A stretch of 64,000 bases of DNA from Conchocele bisecta (GCA_029237695.1 CM055267.1:5602036-5666035); one strand, 5' to 3'. Positions 10,767-23,690 are shown, counted from the stretch's first letter. Numbers and translations: made by a program. The notes: generated from the letters alone by a model not told the origin.

Positions 10767-11949
10767 AACAAGAGGGCCATGATGGCCCTAATTCGCTCAC
10801 CTGACTCCATGAACACCAGAGGAGAATGTGACATTGAGTTCATGTGTTTTAAGTGATGACTCTCATTTTAGCAAATCTAAAAATGCTTCACCCAAGGATC
10901 TTAACTTACTATGAAGTTTGGCCAGCATCGGCCATGTGGTTCCTGAGAAAAAGACGTTGAAAATCTTGAATAAATGGACCTTTTGGCGGCCATCATGGAT
11001 GACATAATGATCCAATTCCGACAAATATTGCACCAGAGCAATCGCCTCATCGATACCTTCAATTCGATATATGACATGACCATATTCGGTCAAAAATAAA
11101 ATTTGATCCCATGGGCCACGCCCATTTTTGACCTCGGGCTCACCATTTTAACACCTTTGAAAGAGCATTCTACATCGATCATTCCTACCAAGTTTCGTCG
11201 AAATCTGGCTGGCGGTTCATGAGAAGAAGATTTTTTAAGAATTTCTGCTATTTTTAGACGGCGGCCATCTTGGATCAGCGACGACCTCCGTTTCAACAAA
11301 TCTGAAAAGGCTTCACCCATGGACCATAACTGTGAAGTTTGGCCACCATGGGCCAAGCGGTTCGTGTGAAATTTTATTTTTGAAATCTCTAGTAAAAGAA
11401 CAACCTTTTGACCTTTCGGCGGCCATCTTGGATGACATGACCATCCAATTTCGACAAAAAATGTACCAGAGCGATCGCCTCTTTGATACCTTCGATTTGA
11501 TACAGACATGACCATATTCGGTCAAAAATAAAATTTGACCCCAATTTGACCCCACGGGTCATGCCCATTTTGGACCCCGGGGTCACCATTTTAACAACTT
11601 TGAAAGAGCATTGTACATCGATCATTCCTACCAAGTTTCGTCGAAATCCGGCAAGCGGTTCATGAGAAGAAGATATTTTAAGAATTTATGCTATTTGTAG
11701 ACGGCGGCCATCTTAGCCCTATTAGCGATGACCACCATTTTAACAAATATGAAAAGGCTTCACCCATGGACCATAATTTTTAAGTTTGGCTACCATGGGC
11801 CAAGCGGTTCGAGTGAAGAAGAATTTTGAAATATCTGATAAAAGAACGAACTTTTGACCTTTCGTGGCCATCTTGGATGACATAACCATCCAATTTCGAC
11901 AATAAATGCACCAGAGTGATCGCCTCGTTGATACCTTTGATTTGATATA

Positions 11950-14667
11950 CAGTGGAACACCTCTAAACCGAACACCCTGGGGACAGACTGAAAAGTTTGG
12001 TTTATAGGGGTTTTCGGTTTAGAGGGGTTTTATATTTCCAGTTAAGGAAATGTATGTTTTCCATTATTAACTCTTGGATTTGTATAGTACAGTGCGACCC
12101 CGTTAGTACACGGAAGTCCAGCGACATACAACCTTCCGTGTTGCTTATCCGAACCGTGCTATATCCGTTCTCGCCCAAGACGCATCATAATGTCAACAAA
12201 AAATACATGTACACTGTACACTGTGACTGCGAATGAACGACGTCGCCAATGCCTATAATATGCCATAAGTTTTCACTGTTATCTTCGCATATAATAAATA
12301 TATTGAATCCAAGAATTGTTAACGTCATGTTTTATTTATTCATCATGTTCATGTAGAATGTAGATCTACGCAGGTCCGTGCAATCCATTATTGTAAACGC
12401 GTGTAGAAAAAAGTGTAGTAATGATGACGCAATGACCCAATGACCGATATCCTGTTCCATCACTGCAACATCACGGACAAGCTCGTGCGTTGCAATCTGT
12501 GTTTACTCATATGGTGAGCACAGGTGGAAGACACGGACCTATGACACCAAAATAAATGCCTATTAAAAAAAATCCCATTATCCCACCCACCTGGTATCGT
12601 ACTGTACATGACGTTAATAAATAGAACGAGATCAAGTGGGTGGGGTAATGGATATTTTTGTAATGGTCATTTTCTTTTGTGTGACACGTCCGACTATTCC
12701 ACCTGTGGGTTTGAGTACAGACCTGTATAGACATGTTTTGCCAGACGTGTTATAATATTGCGCCAGTTCATGAGGTAATCAGGCTTATCACGCGAGATTT
12801 TCGACGAAGATGAATCTGATAATAGTGTACATTTTCTGTAAACGATATCGAATGTTGACGAATATTAAATTAGTAATTATTACGCATTTGCTCTGAAAAT
12901 GTTATAAACTTTCCGATATATTAGCAGAAATAGTCAAATCATTCTCGGCGAAAATCTCAGTTACCGTATATAATAAAGTTGATTATCTCATGCACTGGCT
13001 CAATTATGACTAGCGAAACGAAACAAGGCCAGTTGTCATGTACACATTGTGTACATGCGCCGGGGGCATGGGCAGTGCTGTAAGAATTTAGTTAATCTGG
13101 GTCGAGTTAATCTGCGCGACTGATACGCGATCTCCGATTGGTCAGCCTTTACACCTAATTAATATTCCACCAATGGTGAGCGCGAACGCATGCCGGAAAA
13201 ATGAAATCGAGCACATAACAATTAGCACTGCTTTGTTACTGGTCTTACTGATCTTATTCCCAGTTTGCTCGGATTAATTTACGAAATGTGCAAACGTGAT
13301 CAGCTGCACATTCACATCGGTGAGATAATAGGAGGCTATGCGCTCATAAAAAAAAATAATCGTCCATTTTGGGTCTAATTTGGGAAAGAATCGCAAATTT
13401 AACACGATTTCTGACAATAGTCGTGTTACAAATTTAACACGATTTTGATATACAAATAGGAAAAAAATTCGGGAGCCAAAGCACAACCGTGTACTAACCG
13501 AATTTGTGTTATAGTGAAGCGTGTACTAACGGGGTCGCACTGTATATACCATTATTACCATATTGAAAGCAAATGAGACGATTCTAAAGCACTCCCAACT
13601 TGCCATTTGTATGGATAAATAAGAAATGTACCCCCAAATTACGCACCTTAACGGGGGCTCGGCTACCCAGTTGTGTTTTATCATGTCGACATGTGTAATT
13701 CCCAATAAACAGAGTGCAGATGACATGGGATAAAGGCCCCTAAGTATTTTATGCCACTGTGGAACTTTCTCGATCAGCTGGAGCGCTCTTTTAAGACCAG
13801 AATGTGTCTTTTTTTATTGACATTGCAAATAGTGCAGATTCGCAAGGGGTATAGCAAATAGTGCAGATTCGCAATGTAATCTGAGTCTACGGTCTACACT
13901 GGTCGCAAAGAGCATACGACACATTTCGCGTGTGCTGTGTAGTTAGCGCGAGCTGCTACAATAGCCCACAGGCTACAGTCACGAGTTTACAGCCTCGTTA
14001 AGTAATTATCAGATTATCTCAATCGGTCGGTGGGTTCACAAATAATGTGCCGATTATTTTATTTCCGTAATTGTTACGTACGCATATAATTAAATTGTGA
14101 ACCATGCTATTGTAAAACAGCAAACATGTCTCATATTGAATAGATTCTTAACTTTGTAATTTCGCTTATGACGTTAAAAAAACACGCCGCTTAGCGCATT
14201 ACACGCATGGATAGCGCTTGTACAAAGCTCAAGTTAATGTGCGTAATTTGATCAATTTCGTTATTTCTTCCACACAAATGTCAAGTTGGGAGTCCGTTAG
14301 AATCGTCTCATTCTCGTGGCTCCGCATTTTGGGAACCAGAGCTGAACAATACTACCGGGAACCAGTCTATTGTAAACACGGTTGGATTTTGACACCCGCT
14401 TGAAACAACAACATTGAAATTAGGTGCGGTGTATTTCTTGGATGACATCCTGACAGGTGACCGTGTTTCCGGTTTTCCGGGGTTATTTTAACGCTGAAAT
14501 ATGGTTTTGGGACTTGAAATGGCGTCCGGATTACGGAGTAGAGGGGTTCCGGAATAGAGGGGTAGAAACTAATGTGTTTATATAGCAGAATATTCGGGAC
14601 GTGGTCGTATGTTCGGTATAGCGCGAATTCCGGTATAGAGGGGGTCCGGTTTGGAGGGGTTCCACTG
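11950..14667. mobile_element. TA-flanked pogo/Tc1-like non-autonomous element, CAGTGGAAC termini
   Basis: Begins CAGTGGAACACCTCTAAACC and ends with the inverse GGTTTGGAGGGGTTCCACTG. TA stands on both sides (11948-11949, 14668-14669), and removing the element plus one TA restores monomer text 'gatatataacatgacc'. Further copies of the 'tagaggggt' unit occur just inside the right end. No transposase frame recognised. It is itself split by 12090-13542. Confidence 0.8.
12090..13542. mobile_element. TA-flanked pogo/Tc1-like element, CAGTGCGACC termini, third nest level
   Basis: Starts CAGTGCGACCCCGTTAGTAC and ends GTACTAACGGGGTCGCACTG, perfect inverted termini of at least 20 bp. TA duplicates at 12088-12089 and 13543-13544. 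The interior has no transposase-like frame. The near-perfect termini suggest it is the youngest of this nest. Confidence 0.85.
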
Positions 14668-15705
14668 TATAACATGACCATATTCGGTAAAAAATAAAAT
14701 TTGACCGCAATTTGACCCCACAGGCTACGCCCATTTTTGGCCCCGGGGTCACCATTTTAGCAACTTTGAAAGAGCATTGTACATCGATCATTCCTAGCAA
14801 GTTTCGTCTAAATCCGACTAGCGGTTCATGAGAAGATTTTTTAAGAATTTATGCTATTTTTAGACGGCGGCCATCTTGGATTAGCGATGACCTCCATTTT
14901 TACAAATCTGAAAAGGCTTCCCCCATGGACCATAACTTTTAAGTTTGGCTACCATGGGCCAAGCGGTTCATGTGAAGAAGAATTTTGAAATCTCTATCAA
15001 AAGATCAACCTTTTGACATTTCGGCGGCCATCTTGGATGACAAACATCCGACATCCAAAAAATGCACCAGAGTGATCGCCTCGTTGATACCTTCGATTTG
15101 ATATATGACATGACCATATTCGGTCAAAAATAAAATTTGAGCCCAATTTGACTCCACGGGCCACGCCCCACGCCCATTTTTGACCCGGGGTCACCCTTTT
15201 AACAACTTTGAAAGAGCATTGTACATCGATCATTCCTACTAAGTTTTGTCGAAATCCGGCTGGCGGTTCTTGAGAAGAAGATTTTTGAAGAATTTGTGCT
15301 ATTTTTAGACGGCGGCCATCTTGGATTACGTAATGACGTCATTTTAACAATTTTGTAATCCCCCTACCTAAGGACCATGACCATAAAGTTTGGTGACTAT
15401 AGGCCCAATGGTTACCGAGGAGAAGACGTTTGAAAATGTTCACGGACGACGGACGACGACGGACACATTGCGGTAACAATAGCTCACATGAGCTTCGCTC
15501 AGCTAATAAAACTATGATGAACAATATAAAGGAGTAACATGTATACAGTGATAAAATTAGATTTTCCGATACAAGTTGGGCAAAAGCAATTGTTTGAAAA
15601 AAACATAAGCAACTAACATAAAATATAGATTTTCAAATGGAAAATTGCCGAGTTATTATCTGAAATTACCAATTTGTTTGATATTCATCATGAGCAATCA
15701 AGCCA

Positions 15706-16356
15706 CAGGGCTCTAGATAAGGATTTATTCATTGAGTATTTTTACTCCATGATATTTTTTTCAATTGGGTATTTTAAATTATCAATTGGGTACCTTACAA
15801 CCGTTACCCCATTGTGTAAAATTGAATAGGGTATTTTTCAATTCTGGTATCAAAATGTGCAATAAACATGGCTACACACTACATTGAATACGTACATGTA
15901 CTGTAACCATGTGCGACATCTTTTATGTGTTACTTAAAAATAATTAGAAATTATGTTCAATTGGGGCTTTTGCTGCGTCTTTTTTCTCCACGTTTTGTTG
16001 AAGACATATTTACCGCGGTCAGTCAAATCTTAAACAATAACATCCGAAGTATATCCGAATGAAAAACGTATTAGTCTATTTGACGAACTCGGACGTTTCG
16101 CATCACGAACGTTTCGGACCAGGGTCGAGTCGGCCATATCCTTATTATTTTCGGTCACATCTCAAAACAATTACTTACGCACTGTGCGTATTAAATGGCG
16201 AATTACAAAAAACATCGCCATTACCAATCGTAATCGACCAACCGGAAATCCATTTGAAGTGCTTTTCAGTTTTCACCAATACCGTCACCTTGTAATCTGC
16301 TAAAAAAATAGTGACCGTGCGTATTTACGCAAATACGCAGCTTATCAAGGCCTCTG
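15706..16356. mobile_element. hAT-like non-autonomous element, CAGGGCTC termini
   Basis: Starts CAGGGCTCTAGATAAGGA and ends 'acgcaaatacgcagcttatc' + 'aaggcctctg', approximately inverted. Related copies: 61302-62183 and the minus-oriented, interrupted copy at 45385-46655. Shared inner text includes 'tcaattgggtatttt'. No transposase seen. 15511-15705 is unrecognised. Confidence 0.65.
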
Positions 16357-16484
16357 AAGCAATTATAAAGTATAAAACATTTTTTTGAACTTCATCATTT
16401 GCCAATTCTGTTTCCGCATGTATGTTGAATTGGGTGGATGTGGTCAGCGAAGGGGAGAAGACGTTAGTGACAAGTTTTGTTTGT

Positions 16485-16880
16485 TTGTTTGTTTATTGGT
16501 GTTTAACGGCCTATCAACAGCTAAGGTCATGTAAGGCCGGGCAAACAGGTTCAATCCCGTTTTAACCTGCTGCATTGGGGGGAAAATCCCAAAATCAGAA
16601 CGGAATATTTACATCGAGAACAAATATATTCAGCCCTGAAATTAGAATATCCTGACCTGGTGCCAGGTCCATACCGCACCAAAGTCACTTGGCCCCTTCC
16701 CCTATTTAAAAGTAATACCGGTAGGATTACTCTTATAAGGGGTATAACCAGATTCAACTGTCACATACAAAATGCCAAAGACGTATGTGAGGGCCAAACC
16801 AGGTCTCCAGTCGGGATTCCGGTAAGGATGAACCCCGACCGTTAAATTACCCATCGCGTGCTCCCACCTGCCACCCACGT
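16485..16880. repeat. SINE-like dispersed repeat, near-complete reference copy
   Basis: Runs from 'gtttaacggcctatcaacag' to 'ctcccacctgccacccacg'. The middle carries 'ttcagccctgaaattagaat', 'gacctggtgccaggtccata' and 'taataccggtaggattactc'. It is the intact version of the copy broken into three parts at 38818-43072, so it gives the empty sites for two insertions. Its end lies about 14 bp from the exon I donor. Other copies: 47310-48180, 61690-62150. Confidence 0.75.
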
Positions 16881-16893
16881 TAGTGACAAGTAC

Positions 16894-17053
16894 CTCGTGT
16901 TCAGCCTTCTTCTCCTCGTCGACGAGGTTCTGACTAGAGATGAGGGGTGTCCAATGGAGGGCGTCACACTGCAGTTGGAGGCGGCGGGACCTGGCGGCGT
17001 GGAGGCGCGTCATGTGGTCCTGGACGAGGCGCCGGTTTACCATCACCACCACC
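16894..17053 (-). CDS. KAT6: KAT6 exon I: post-HAT segment, QDHM and LHWTP motifs
   Basis: Completes Lys650 (AA|G) and encodes 651-703, VVVMVNRRLVQDHM to EEKKAEHE. The acceptor is gctgttgcag. The preferred donor is GAG|GTACTT at 16893, which leaves phase 0 and fits exon J. The text aligns with the KAT6 stretch FVIIRREKLIQDHM and LRWTPVIVSN...SEEE, which marks the end of the MYST domain and the start of the acidic region. A second possible donor, AAC|GTGGGT, lies 15 nt further on, where a SINE-like repeat begins, so donor choice here is worth checking. Confidence 0.93.
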
Positions 17054-18989
17054 CTGCAACAGCATTTACAAGTGTAACTGACACCAACTCCGCTCCCACT
17101 GTCTCAGTTCCCACATGTCTAATCTCATGTTCCATATTAACCTTAGAATGTGGGAAACATAAATTGTCACCGGCTCTTGTTTTATATTTTGTCTTCGGCA
17201 GACAATAAAAAACAAGGGTTCAGGCATTTAATTGGTTATGCCTCAGCTGGTTTCAGCCTGAATAAGTCCAACTGTTCACATATATTGTAAAAACATTATA
17301 CATTAACGGACCCCAATCTCACAAAAAATTCACAATTTGAATTTTGAAGTTTCAAAACGTACATGTATTAAAAGCCCTTTCATTTGCTGGGAAAACTAAA
17401 ACAACTAGTGTAAAATCTATTGGACAACAAAAGAATATTCTCTGGTCGGCTTGATGGCGACTAGAATGCAATAGAATCCAGTGACAAGTGCAGAACAACA
17501 CTTGAGCCACGTTATTCATTTGCCAGCTGAAATCGTCCAATTACTAATATCACCTACTAATTAGGCCGCATGGTGAAGTTGTTTCACATAATTGCACATT
17601 TTGTGATACAAGCATGAAATTTGTCACACTGATAAAGCATGGTGTGCTAAATAATTCTAAAAAAAAATCAAAATGGCCGCCATGGTGTAATTAATTTCAA
17701 TAGACACGTTTTTATCGAACACTATATAAATGGTGCCCTTGGTTGAGGGGGATTTTGGTGATTATCTCCCCGAGGAAACAATATCTCCCGAGGCGCAGCA
17801 AGGGCGATATATCCTATCGTCTTTGGGTTTGTGTGGGATCGAGGATGACATCTCCCCTCGAGAACATTATCTAATAAGTACCTGGCACCGCGAAGTCTGA
17901 TTCAGAGAGATTATCTCAAGCAAGTTTTCACACGTCTATAGAATTCAAAAACACCGCCTCTAAAATGTGTTAAACGTTGCAAACATGTTAAATTAATTCA
18001 CTTAAACAATAATTAACCAATTAATCAAACTGATATCGGATCACTTTAACATGAAGATGAAACAAACGGCGTGGCAATCAAGTCAATTGAACTTGACATT
18101 TCTTAACGTCGATTTGATTCAACTTGGGCCGAATTTGTTTGTGGCCGACGAGTCCAGGTCCGTCATGGTTTGGGGACAAAATATGGGTCTTGCATTTTGC
18201 AATTGAATAATAACATCGTCAGAAAAGACGGCGAGCGTTGACATTTAGATGTAACGCTTATTCATTGATGTGTATTAGGTATGATTTGCCAAACAAATGT
18301 TGTATACTGGAAATTATGTCATGCATAAGCGATATATTTAGTAACAACGCATGTGCTATTAGAAAATGCGCGATTTATGAAAACCCGGAAGTAAAGTAAA
18401 GTCGGTATTTTTGAAGCGATTCCGTTTTTCGAGAATGGTAGCAAAATTTGGCAAATTTTTATCTCAAAGTTTGGATATGTCGATACATTTTGCTCAGTCC
18501 GGTCAACTTCGAGATAACGAGAATTACCTGTACTGTGCAATTCCTAAACCCAGGACAGATACCATTTAACTCATGTAATCAGCCACTGTACGCCGTTGCA
18601 AAAAAATCAGACAAAATAATTGACCAGATAAACAAAGACAGGTTTGTGATATTTTTCAGTGGTCTCCACATAGAAATGGCTGCTCTGAAGTAACTTGGTG
18701 ACTGGTTACAAGGCAGTGGCTGGACAGCAGCTATCACTGATGCCAACAGGCTGGTTCGGCAGTTTCATTGCCCAAGGCAGTGCATGAGACGCGGACGGGC
18801 CACTCACACCAAGTAACAGTTAGTAGTCTGTATGTGTTTATGCACATACTATTTGACTGGCGTGGCAGAGGATGAGGAACCATGGACATTGGATCAGTGG
18901 CGACCAACGAGTGCCTCTAAGAAACCTCAGATTTTGTATTGATCTATTACTCTGGCCTTCGAGGTGACCATTTTGATATTTGTCCAATC
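17054..18989. other. Intron sequence between exons H and I, mostly unrecognised
   Basis: I see no exon or complete mobile element. 17740-17900 has a run of 'atctccc' motifs with partial inverted pairing around 'cccgagg'. Open frames here are short and lack family resemblance. Confidence 0.4.
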
Positions 18990-18999
18990 AATTCGGGAA

Positions 19000-19225
19000 G
19001 GTAATTTCACATTGTTCATTGGAGTAATGTGTGTGTGAAATATCAAGCAAGGAAACTATAAGAAATTATAAGACATTTAACCGAGCGTTAAGGAATAAAA
19101 TGCACCAAGTATATGACCTTGGCACTGGGCTTAGCAGGGGCGGGACAATCGTGGATTTGTCGCAGGGTGGTAGAGGACTATTAGAGCAATGTGTGTGTGA
19201 AATATCAAGCAGATCAGTGTCAAGA
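19000..19225 (+). repeat. Fragment of the 'gagcaatgcgtgtgtgaaat' monomer family
   Basis: One and a half monomers: 'gagtaatgtgtgtgtgaaat', 'ccgagcgttaaggaataaaa' and 'gacaatcgtggatttgtcgc'. The same family forms arrays at 36130-37285 and 63350-64000. Confidence 0.7.
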
Positions 19226-19744
19226 AACAAGTCACAGAATCAGAATGTCAGCAGTCCGCAGAACACTCAAACGAGGCATATGCAGAAGACATGTTCATCC
19301 ATCTAGACAGCAATTTACCAAACAATTGCGATTCATTCATAAAAGTTGTGTCGACACATGCCTATACAGTGAATGAGGCACAAAAGGATCCGCCAGAAAG
19401 TCACTGATGAAATTCCGTGAAAATCCACTGCTCAATTGGAGCATAAAACACCCCCCACCACCAGAATTTATTTCTCCTTTAAACCCCACCACCAGAAAAT
19501 GTTATTCTTAGGGAGCAATATGTGAAATCGTTTGATTATTACCACTGCCGGAAGCTGAGGTCAACTAATAATGCTAAAGTCGTGTCATAAATAGCGTTGA
19601 TGTGTGTCGACATTAGGACACCGACAATTACTGGTTTGTTATTGGCAGACGTTGTGAACAGCATATCTGTGAAAGAATATATCAAGCTGCTCTTTGTTCT
19701 ATATTAATAAAACACATTATGGGGATGGGGGTATTCAATTTATT

Positions 19745-19996
19745 GGATTCTGTTAGTAGGGGGTGCACTCATATAATTAATTCAATGCTGTGGGTGTTCG
19801 TGTCGATTAGAAAATTAGATTTTCGCGGCCTCACAGCTTCTATTTCGGTTATTCACAATGCATCATTATTTGATTCTGTTAGTGGGGGGTGCACTCATAT
19901 AATTAATTCAATGCTGTGGGTGTTAGCGTCGATTAGAAAATTAGATTTTCGCGGCCTCACAGCTTCTATTTCGTGTTATTCACAATGCATCATGCA
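19745..19996 (+). repeat. Two-copy tandem duplication, ~127-bp unit
   Basis: 'ggggtgcactcatataatta' to 'tattcacaatgcatcat' occurs twice almost unchanged (19745-19871 and 19872-19996), so the duplication is recent. 19226-19744 holds CCCCACCACC-rich text near 19450-19495 and nothing else recognised. Confidence 0.85.
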
Positions 19997-19999
19997 TTG

Positions 20000-22600
20000 T
20001 AAAACGCTCATGTCGATTGGCCAACAAAATGACACTTCCAAAGTAGCGTCCAGTGAAAACTGCCGATAGATAATTACGTCCGGAAGCTGCAATTCGTACC
20101 AAGCGTTGTTCGTTAGCTTCCATTTCGCCACCGACGATTAAGACGAACACTTTCGGCGCAACCGCATTTTCATGTGTCGTTCACGATCTTTTTGACAAAT
20201 TGTTACATAAGCAAGGAAGCGTCTTCGGCAGAACACGGCAGCATCACATGTACCTACAGTACGCTCAGCGCGATTTTTGCCTTCGTCCACCCGACCCCGT
20301 GATCAGATGGAGAGTGGACGTAAAAATGCATTACCGTGTCGGGTAGAAATCCCACTCGTCCCGGTGGAGAGGCAAAATCCGTGGGAACATTTCTAAGACC
20401 GAATCTGCCGCACACCGCGTTCCCCCGTGTTAACCCACGGCGCATCACCGTGCCAGCATACAGGTAAGACTGGCAGCAAGGAGAGCATTTATGGCCAAAT
20501 TACTGGCGATTTAATATCTGGCAAGGCTTAGGAAACGGGATGGGCGAGGCTTTGCCGAGCACATCCCGTTTCCGTGCCGCGCCAGATATTTTTCCCATTC
20601 ATGGCATTACCTACTATTCTATTTATCCCGTCAACACCTACAAATGGCTTTAAAATGCAAAAAAATAACCCCAGCCACCGCACATATTCATACGCAGTGA
20701 TTAAGTCGTATCGACAGGATATCAAAAAATGTTTCACGGCACCGTGTTTCATGGCACATACGCACTGTGTTGACGGGATAAATTTAAAATAACAGCTGAC
20801 ATAACGGCGGGAAAAGGTAAACGGCCTACGTGACAATTGACATTTTCTTCCAAGATTTTCATGTTATAATCGATCGCATTTCGCATCCAACATATGGAAC
20901 CCGATATCAACAACACAAATATTCTTTTTTCGAATTTCTGTTTGAAACCGTGACACCGATTTGTTGAATCACATCCATTCCAACTAATACTTAAAACACA
21001 CCAACACATATTTCACGGAAATTGAGAGGATTCTCATCTGTTACCAAACCTATTTTATTAAGGAATAAAACGAATATAAAAGCATCAATATTTAGTCTTA
21101 GTAGACGATTCTAGTGTGCTGCCAATAAATATCTTTAAATTTCCTACAAGAACATGTTTTGACAAAACTTGAGAGAATCATCTTAGGAGACGATCCTCAT
21201 ATGCACAGTGCAGTAAAAACATGTTTTGTTAAGACTATATCGCGTTTTCGTTTGGAGCTCTCGAGACCACGCTTCGCATTTTCACGATCTCGACCTATGC
21301 GCGAGATCGTGAAAACGCGAGATTGTAACATGTCCCAAACATGACACGTACAAATCGAGACGATTCTCATCTGCTACCAAACATGTTTTATTAAGGAATA
21401 AAACAAATATAAAAGCATCAATATTTCTTCTATCAATATATCTCTTGGGAGACGATTCTCGTGTGCTGTCAAAATATTTTTTATCAAGAAATTAAAAACA
21501 TGAAAACTATATCTAAAAAAAATCCTACAAAAACATATTTTGACAAAACTTGAAAAGATGGTCGAAGGGCGAAACGGAGGCCGGTCATTAAATTAACGAA
21601 TACTAACGCAGGGTTTGACACTAACATTTGGGCCAGGGATTCCACAGCATGAACATCCCTATTGTTACATTATGTTGAATGGGATTTTATTGAAAATTCA
21701 GGGATTCCTCCTACAAAACAGGGATCCTCGGGATCCCGGGACAGTGCGAGTGTCGACCCCTGTTAAACGGGTCATTCTGGAATAGCCCTTAGACAGAAAG
21801 GCGCCATTCTTTTATGAATCCAAAATTGTTATGAATGAGCGACGTCAACACGTAGTAAATAAGACACGCCCATAAACATTCATACGCACAGTTTCTTCAA
21901 TAAAACACAAAATATTATTAAAAATAAGGAAATTAAGTAGTAGAAATGTAATAAATAGGACAATTAATCGTTCAGGATTGAATAGCATGAAAAATACACT
22001 CATGTTCGTCGGTTCCGCGTAAACAACGCGTTTGCTATGCGAACTTGTTTACGCGGAGACCGACGAACACTCGTGTACGAGATGTCTTGGGGTCGAGATG
22101 TCCGACAGCCAATCGAACTAGGCCGAACGCGCTGGATTGCAAGAACGACAACTCTTAATAACTTTCGCTAAACATTGACCAGTGAACATTCAATGTCGGT
22201 GTTTTTTTACGGAGACTTCTAAATTGATACACCGACACCCACTTTAATAATTATGGAAAATAACCACCCACCAACATCATAGGGGAACTTAACCCCCCAC
22301 CACCATAAAGGATAAACAAATATCCCTTCCTATAGATATTTTAAATGACGTAGACCCCACCCAGTAGAAAAATAAATTAATTAATACGACCAGCACCATG
22401 CTGTTTTAAAAATCCCCCCCCCCCCCCACCATACGGGTGAAAAAAAAATGGAAAAGCCCCAAGTGGGTCTACATCTAAACATGTTCAGTTCATTCAACTC
22501 TATAAATGTGCCAAGTTTAATATTTGTATCACAAGTTGCGCATTTTGTGCGCGGTACTGCCCCACTATTCAGGCCACTATTATCCCTGATAGGCAAGAGG
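20000..22600. other. Intron with diverged duplications and hairpins
   Basis: About 110 bp around 'taaggaataaaacgaatata' near 21025-21115 recurs at 21355-21470. A hairpin lies at 21274-21320 ('cattttcacgatctcg' and its near inverse). A second imperfect hairpin is at 22003-22069 ('tgttcgtcggttccgcgtaa'). CCCCACCACCAT-type runs occur at 22260-22440, with a C run at 22411-22427. No gene seen. Confidence 0.6.
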
Positions 22601-22639
22601 GAATATAGCGTTAGTCCATGTATGTGCGAAACACCTTTC

Positions 22640-22860
22640 ATTTTTCAATACCGTATGAACCGTTTCACCGATTTTGATAATATTTGGCCACAATGTGTGT
22701 CTCGGGATGGTACATTGTTTTGCATACGACCCACGTCAGACTGTTCACCTTCTTTGTAAGGCAAATGCGCTCAATTCAATAACTTATTAACCGTTTCACA
22801 GATGTCCGACTGCCAAAGGTCAAGGTCATTGAGGAATTCTGTTCACCTTGTTTGTAAGGC
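22640..22860 (-). repeat. Minus-oriented fragment of the 'actggcatcgttaaacgaag' HINE-like family
   Basis: The stretch with 'tggccacaatgtgtgtctcg' is the inverse of 'cacaatgtggccaaatatta' type text at 24680-24740 and of 'acacattgtggccaag' at 54660-54700. 22861-23069 is unrecognised intron. Confidence 0.6.
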
Positions 22861-23069
22861 AACGGTGTTGTTTTTTTTTTAGCTTAGTGATAACGATGCC
22901 CTTGTTGTACATGTAAGTACTTAAAATAATAATTTTACATTGAAGTGACATTGACCATTGACTAGAGAGCACCCACAAAATGAATGGATGATGAGCATGC
23001 AAATGAAGTTTCAAGCCAACTTGACTGGAAACACATGTTCCTTAATATGCCATACGACTAGGCACTTAC

Positions 23070-23154
23070 TTTTCCTTGTGATACTTGATCATGTTGAGCA
23101 GGTGGAGGGTGTGTGTGATGTCCTGGGGACACATGCCTGTGATGCGACTGATAC
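23070..23154 (-). CDS. KAT6: KAT6 exon H: helix-turn-helix segment closing the HAT domain
   Basis: An 85-nt exon too short to stand out by ORF length. It completes Gly622 (G|GT), encodes ISRITGMCPQDITHTL and on to 649, and ends with two bases of Lys650. The acceptor is tgttgtag and the donor is GAAAA|GTAAGT, phase 2. It matches the KAT6 block ISRxTGMCPxDI / LSKLTGICPQDI, part of the C-terminal winged-helix-like subdomain. I found it by looking for the missing segment between exons G and I; the phases fit both sides. Confidence 0.95.
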
Positions 23155-23499
23155 CTACAACACACCAGCATGCCCAGCTCAGTCACACAAACTTCCTCTG
23201 TGGCAGATATGTGGCTGTGACTGGAGAAATAGGGCTTATGGGTTTTGCGACCAGTGTAGATCCAGATCACCCTGCGCCTCCGTACAGTCTGATCAGGATT
23301 TGCACTGTTCACCATGCTATCAATGCAAAACACCCGTCGTGCTTCTAGCAAGTAATATAGAATGAGGCTACATGTGTGTGCAATTTGACCACACTGGTCA
23401 AAAATCACATAAGCACCATTTCTCCAATCACAGCCACATACATACAGAAGAGACATCCTACAGCATTTACAACAAATGCAGTCTCCGCGAAACTGCCAA

Positions 23500-23690
23500 A
23501 AAAAGTGAATGGGTTTAACGTCCCACCAACAGCTAGGGTCATATAGAGACGGGATCACAGATTTATAAAGTCTCATCCGACGGACCAGTGGGATTGAAAT
23601 ACTATGAAAAGTATTTTTGATGCCTAAGGCGAGGCTTGATCCCACAACCAAGACCACACTCCATTCCTCCACGAAACTGCCAAAATATTA
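23500..23690 (-). repeat. tRNA-type SINE-like repeat
   Basis: Contains 'gtttaacgtcccaccaacag' and 'catatagagacgggatcaca'. Read on the minus strand, the other end has 'tgtgggatcaagcctcgcc', which resembles a B-box region. Related text is at 49405-49460, 43165-43260 and 62385-62830. The tRNA assignment is tentative. 23691-24180 shows no recognised feature. Confidence 0.5.

Larger units (their letters stand above)
10767..15510 (+). mobile_element. HINE-like element (CTCACCTGA/TCAGGTGAG family) carrying a nested insertion
   Basis: Starts 'aacaagagggccatgatggc' and ends 'cacatgagcttcgctcagct'+'aataaa'. Monomers of about 400 bp contain 'cggcggccatcttggat' and 'gaccatattcggtcaaaaat'. The text 'gatttgatata' at 11941 resumes as 'tataacatgaccatattcgg' at 14668, showing that 11950-14667 is a later insertion. 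Open frames here follow the monomers and are not genes. Confidence 0.75.

Noticed and set aside
10863..15233. Repeated frames with MIDVQCSFKVVKM and similar text
   Set aside because: Monomer frames of the CTCACCTGA family, interrupted and inconsistent between copies.
16485..16880. tRNA gene inside the SINE-like repeat
   Set aside because: No cloverleaf or convincing A and B boxes at proper spacing.
23058..23672. 204-codon minus-strand frame overlapping exon H
   Set aside because: It reads exon H in the wrong frame and runs through a SINE-like repeat; the real exon is the 85-nt segment in the KAT6 frame.
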